Shown here: positions 6,233 to 7,310 of the stretch, in pieces
Layout: each line of letters starts with the position of its first letter
Position numbering within the stretch: the first letter of the stretch is position 1
NCBI GenBank assembly: GCA_024742655.1
Contig: JANSYB010000097.1
Span: 1 to 7,310, forward strand
Reading direction: 5' to 3'
Source: Paracoccaceae bacterium
Lineage (GTDB): Bacteria > Pseudomonadota > Alphaproteobacteria > Rhodobacterales > Rhodobacteraceae
DNA: 7,310 nt
Notes under the pieces: generated by a model
Database searches by the model: none
What the model was told of the DNA's origin: nothing
The model's input: only the letters and a program-made list of their open reading frames with translations
Position numbers and translations under genes: made by a program

Positions 6233-7310
6233 TGGATGGCTCCAACTTCGACGACGCCCTGACGGGCGAACAGAAGATCCGCAATTTCAATATCAACTTT
6301 GGCCCGCAACACCCCGCCGCCCACGGTGTTCTGCGCCTGGTGCTTGAGCTGGACGGCGAGGTTGTGGAACGCTGCGATCCGCATATCGGTCTGCTGCATC
6401 GCGGCACCGAAAAGCTGATGGAGAGCCGCACATACCTGCAGAACCTGCCCTATTTCGACCGGCTGGATTACGTAGCCCCGATGAACCAGGAACATGCCTG
6501 GTGTCTGGCCATCGAAAAGCTGACCGGCACCGAGGTGCCGCGCCGGGCCAGCCTGATCCGCGTGCTTTATTCGGAAATCGGCCGGGTGCTGAATCACCTG
6601 CTTAACGTCACCACGCAGGCGATGGACGTAGGCGCCCTGACCCCGCCGCTGTGGGGCTTCGAAGAGCGCGAAAAGCTGATGGTCTTTTACGAGCGTGCCT
6701 GTGGCGCACGCCTTCATGCGGCCTATTTCCGCCCCGGCGGCGTCCATCAGGACCTGCCACCGGAACTTCTGGATGATATCGAGCAGTGGGCGCATGAATT
6801 TCCCAGGGTCATCGACGATATCGACGGGCTGCTGACCGAGAACCGCATCTTCAAACAGCGCAACGCCGACATCGGCGTGATCAACGAGCAGGACATTCTC
6901 GACTGGGGCTTTTCCGGCGTGATGGTGCGCGGCTCGGGCCTGGCGTGGGATTTGCGCCGGGCGCAGCCCTATGAATGTTATGATGAGTTCGAGTTCCAGG
7001 TTCCGGTGGGCAAGAACGGCGACTGCTATGACCGGTACCTGTGCCGGATGGAAGAGATGCGACAGTCCACCTCGATCATCCTTCAGGCGATCGAGAAGCT
7101 GCGCGCCCCTGAGGGGCAGGGCGATATCCTGGCCCGCGGCAAGATCACCCCGCCCAACCGCGGTGAGATGAAGACCTCGATGGAGGCGCTGATCCATCAC
7201 TTCAAGTTGTACACCGAGGGCTTTCACGTGCCCGCCGGCGAAGTTTACGCCGCCGTCGAGGCGCCCAAGGGCGAATTCGGCGTGTTCCTCGTCTCGGACG
7301 GCACCAACAA
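6229..7310 (+). CDS. nuoD: NADH-quinone oxidoreductase subunit D (49 kDa), 3' partial
   Basis: This peripheral-arm subunit forms most of the quinone-binding site with NuoB and is related to the large subunit of [NiFe] hydrogenases. About 360 residues are visible and the frame is open at the window end. The family is a little over 400 residues, so roughly 45 are missing. The N-terminal motif [15 protein letters not shown] is at 23-37. His32 and Tyr81 (in FDRLDYV) are 49 residues apart and align with bovine His59 and Tyr108, the residues that contact the quinone headgroup. Other conserved blocks are [12 protein letters not shown] (52-63), [16 protein letters not shown] (135-150) and the final [13 protein letters not shown]. 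The hydrogenase nickel-ligand cysteines are not found at the expected N-terminal position, as in all NuoD. AAGGAG at 6216-6221 is 7 bases before ATG 6229; ATG 6232 follows immediately and would remove one Met. Confidence 0.96.
   Translation, partial: MMDGSNFDDALTGEQKIRNFNINFGPQHPAAHGVLRLVLELDGEVVERCDPHIGLLHRGTEKLMESRTYLQNLPYFDRLDYVAPMNQEHAWCLAIEKLTGTEVPRRASLIRVLYSEIGRVLNHLLNVTTQAMDVGALTPPLWGFEEREKLMVFYERACGARLHAAYFRPGGVHQDLPPELLDDIEQWAHEFPRVIDDIDGLLTENRIFKQRNADIGVINEQDILDWGFSGVMVRGSGLAWDLRRAQPYECYDEFEFQVPVGKNGDCYDRYLCRMEEMRQSTSIILQAIEKLRAPEGQGDILARGKITPPNRGEMKTSMEALIHHFKLYTEGFHVPAGEVYAAVEAPKGEFGVFLVSDGTN

Overview
The window is a GC-rich stretch of an alphaproteobacterial chromosome. The protein sequences and the gene order look most like the Rhodobacterales (Rhodobacter/Roseobacter/Paracoccus lineage). 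This placement is from memory of these families; no search was run. Every confident gene is on the + strand.

Positions 1-4224 hold the distal half of a leucine (isovalerate-branch) catabolic operon. It contains the biotin-carrying alpha subunit of methylcrotonyl-CoA carboxylase (5' end cut by the window), a glutathione S-transferase-like protein, hydroxymethylglutaryl-CoA lyase, and an enoyl-CoA hydratase of the methylglutaconyl-CoA hydratase (LiuC) type. Together the three pathway enzymes would convert 3-methylcrotonyl-CoA to 3-methylglutaconyl-CoA, then HMG-CoA, then acetyl-CoA plus acetoacetate. The carboxylase beta subunit and isovaleryl-CoA dehydrogenase are not in view and probably lie upstream. 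The first three genes overlap by 4 and 8 bases, so they are probably translationally coupled. The fourth follows a 63-base AT-rich spacer built of repeated A-tract/T-tract blocks.

Positions 4225-4489 are the only long non-coding stretch (265 bases). It separates the two operons and carries a plausible sigma-70-type promoter whose -10 element sits inside a perfect 16-base palindrome. Further down there is a weaker alternative promoter and a small hairpin directly next to the nuoA ribosome binding site.

Positions 4490-7310 are the start of the nuo operon for respiratory complex I (NADH:ubiquinone oxidoreductase): nuoA (TTG start), nuoB, nuoC, a 56-residue two-helix membrane protein of unknown function, and nuoD (3' end cut by the window). 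The genes overlap or are closely spaced. NuoA is a membrane subunit at the quinone-site end. NuoB, NuoC and NuoD form the peripheral-arm quinone-binding module, with NuoB carrying the terminal iron-sulfur cluster N2. Functionally the window links a catabolic route that yields acetyl-CoA and reducing power to the respiratory entry point for NADH.

Most of the window is conventional. The parts that deserve a second look are the palindrome over the nuo promoter, the A-tract spacer, the GST-like gene embedded in the leucine operon, and the unassigned small membrane protein between nuoC and nuoD.
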